A stretch of DNA of 54,160 nt from Mesorhizobium sp. LNHC252B00 (lineage in GTDB: Bacteria; Pseudomonadota; Alphaproteobacteria; Rhizobiales; Rhizobiaceae): NCBI RefSeq assembly GCF_000502955.1, contig NZ_AYWO01000004.1, positions 199,475-253,634 on the forward strand. The letters are read 5' to 3'. The notes under the pieces are model-generated. The model saw only the letters and a program-made list of their open reading frames with translations, had not been told where the DNA came from and did no database searches. Of this stretch, positions 52,663 to 54,160 are shown one piece after another. Every line of letters begins with the position of its first letter. The first letter of the stretch is position 1. The position numbers and the translations under genes were made by a program.

Positions 52663-54160
52663 ATGTCAGTTCTTGAAAAGCAGGAAGCGGCGGCGGACCA
52701 GCGTTCGCGTCGCTCCGGCGGGCGCGAAGCGCGCCGCGCCATGCGGGCAGCACCCTTGGCCGACGACATCAAGCCGGTGCGCGCCGGCCTCGAAGGCGGC
52801 AGCTACGGACCGCTGACACAGAACGACCAGGAACGCATCCACGAAGCGGTGTTGACGCTCCTGGAGACGGTTGGCTTTGCCAATGCCATCCCCTCTTGCA
52901 TCGAAGCCTTGACAGAGGCCGGCGGCACCTATGGCGACGATGGGCGCATCCGCTTTCCACGAGCGCTCGTGCTCGACACGATCAAAAAAGCGGCACGGCA
53001 TTTCACGCTACACGGCCAGGACCCCAAGCACGACATGCTGATCAAGGGTAAGCGCGTGCATTACGGCACGGCCGGAGCTGCCGTGCATCTGGTCGACGTC
53101 GAGAAGCGCGAATATCGCGAGTCGCTGCTGCAGGACATCTATGACGCCGCCCGCCTCGTCGAAGGGCTCGACAATATCCACTTCTTCCAGCGGCCGATGG
53201 TGCCGCGCGATATTCCCGATCCGCTCGAAATGGATTTCAACACGCTCTATGCCTGCGTGATGGGTACGTCCAAGCATGTCGGCACCTCGTTTACGGTGCG
53301 CGAGAATGTGCAGCCGGCGCTCGAAATGCTCTATGCCATTGCCGGAGGCGAGGAGAACTTCCGCGCCCGGCCGTTCGTGTCGAACTCGAACTGCTTCGTG
53401 GTGCCGCCGATGAAGTTCGCCGAGGACGCCTGCGGCGTGCTCGAGGCTTGCGTCGAGGGCGGCATCCCGATTCTCCTGCTGTCGGCCGGGCAGGCCGGCG
53501 CCACGGCACCGGCGGCGATTGCCGGTGCGGTGGTGCAAGCGGTGGCCGAAGTGCTGGCCGGTCTGGTCTATGTCAACGCCATCAAGCCGGGCCACCCGGC
53601 GATCTTCGGTACCTGGCCGTTCGTTTCGGATCTGCGCACCGGCGCAATGTCCGGCGGTTCGGCCGAGCAGGCAGTCCTGACTGCAGCGTGCGCACAAATG
53701 GCGCAATACTACGACTTGCCTGGCGGTTCAGCCGCCGGCATGACGGATTCGAAACTGCCCGATATCCAGTCCGGCTACGAAAAGGGCATCACCGACGTGA
53801 TGGCCGGTCTCGCCGGGCTCAATCTCGTCTATGAATCGGCCGGCATGCATGCCTCCCTGCTCGGCTTTTGCCTGGAAAGCCTGATCATCGACAACGACAT
53901 GCTCGGCCACTGCCTGCGCTGCGTGCGTGGCATCGAGGTGACTGACGAAGCGCTGTCGATCGATACCATTGCCGATGTCTGCCTGAAGGGTCCGGGCCAC
54001 TATCTCGGCAATGAGCAGACGCTGCGGCTGATGCAGACGGAGTATTTTTACCCCGCCGTCGGCGACCGCTTTTCTCCCAAGGAATGGAACGAGAAGGGCC
54101 GGCCCGACATCTTGCAGCGGGCGATCATCGAGAAGAAGCGGGTGCTTGCCGAGCGCTTTC
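52663..54160 (+). CDS. Trimethylamine methyltransferase (MttB) family protein, 3' end missing
   Basis: The first 499 codons of a methyltransferase, still open at the window edge. It starts MSVLEKQEAAADQ behind GGAG. An Arg-rich N-terminal 30 residues lead into the MttB barrel (LLETVGFANAIPSC; GKRVHYGTAGAAVHLVD; PFVSNSNCFVVPPMKFAED; DLPGGSAAGMTDSKLPD; YFYPAVGDRFSP). No in-frame TAG occurs through 54160, so there is no pyrrolysine codon in the part seen. It belongs with the non-pyrrolysine relatives that use glycine betaine, proline betaine or similar N-methylated amines and pass the methyl to a corrinoid protein. The corrinoid protein gene would be expected to the right. The substrate is unknown. 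Confidence 0.87.
   Translation, partial: MSVLEKQEAAADQRSRRSGGREARRAMRAAPLADDIKPVRAGLEGGSYGPLTQNDQERIHEAVLTLLETVGFANAIPSCIEALTEAGGTYGDDGRIRFPRALVLDTIKKAARHFTLHGQDPKHDMLIKGKRVHYGTAGAAVHLVDVEKREYRESLLQDIYDAARLVEGLDNIHFFQRPMVPRDIPDPLEMDFNTLYACVMGTSKHVGTSFTVRENVQPALEMLYAIAGGEENFRARPFVSNSNCFVVPPMKFAEDACGVLEACVEGGIPILLLSAGQAGATAPAAIAGAVVQAVAEVLAGLVYVNAIKPGHPAIFGTWPFVSDLRTGAMSGGSAEQAVLTAACAQMAQYYDLPGGSAAGMTDSKLPDIQSGYEKGITDVMAGLAGLNLVYESAGMHASLLGFCLESLIIDNDMLGHCLRCVRGIEVTDEALSIDTIADVCLKGPGHYLGNEQTLRLMQTEYFYPAVGDRFSPKEWNEKGRPDILQRAIIEKKRVLAERF

Noticed and set aside
52663..54160. Pyrrolysine-containing MttB
   Set aside because: Reading the frame codon by codon to the end of the window shows no TAG, including the GGSAAGMTDSK region.
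1..54160. CRISPR arrays, transposase genes, prophage genes or large tandem repeats
   Set aside because: None seen. All repeats found are short intergenic inverted elements without spacers or associated genes.

Overview
The window looks like a stretch of chromosome from a Mesorhizobium-type alphaproteobacterium (order Hyphomicrobiales). It is GC-rich with strong G/C bias at third codon positions, packed with ABC importers and soil/plant-type catabolic genes, and carries several short intergenic palindromic repeats of the kind scattered through rhizobial genomes. The assignment comes from gene families and style, not from a species-specific marker. Both ends cut genes: a permease gene on the left and a trimethylamine methyltransferase-family gene on the right.

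Layout. 1-4047: three genes of a YejBEF-type peptide/microcin C importer, with a PIN-domain toxin-antitoxin pair lodged between yejE and yejF. 4077-9133: a 2-hydroxyacid dehydrogenase, a small lipoprotein, a TPR-type methyltransferase, and a ligase-associated exonuclease/ATP-dependent DNA ligase pair. 9158-11383: an unknown single-pass membrane protein, tRNA-Thr(CGT), an abnormal tRNA-Cys-like gene and a YodC-family protein.

11506-31901 is the most coherent block. A leftward operon (cyclase-family hydrolase, CrtI-like FAD oxidoreductase, MarR regulator, indolepyruvate-oxidoreductase-like iorA and iorB) diverges from a rightward set (second CrtI-like oxidoreductase, complete peptide-type ABC importer, fused flavin monooxygenase/old-yellow-enzyme protein, SDR, second MarR, enoyl-CoA hydratase, acyl-CoA dehydrogenase, RidA-family protein). 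I read it as an aromatic, probably N-containing (isatin, indole or anthranilate type) catabolic cluster running through an aryl-CoA thioester. A near-palindromic motif (consensus about TTYAAGCWTRAA) lies in the divergent promoter, ahead of the fused monooxygenase, and twice in the next divergent region (33886-34445), so one MarR-type regulon may cover all four transcription units.

31902-37393: a small membrane protein, an LLM-type flavin monooxygenase, an amino-acid-type binding protein and permease with no ATPase gene, and a class V aminotransferase. 37476-42739: a leftward dipeptide-type ABC operon (dppABCDF order). 43186-45952: an acyl-CoA synthetase with a histone-H1-like Ala/Lys/Pro-rich N-terminal tail, then a probable ETF-beta lysine methyltransferase. 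46335-48161: a thioredoxin-reductase-like flavoprotein divergent from a TetR regulator with a palindrome between them. 48302-50673: glucose-6-phosphate isomerase coupled to a HAD phosphatase. 50975-54160: a MocR-type regulator followed by the start of a non-pyrrolysine MttB-family methyltransferase. I see no CRISPR array, prophage or transposase gene.
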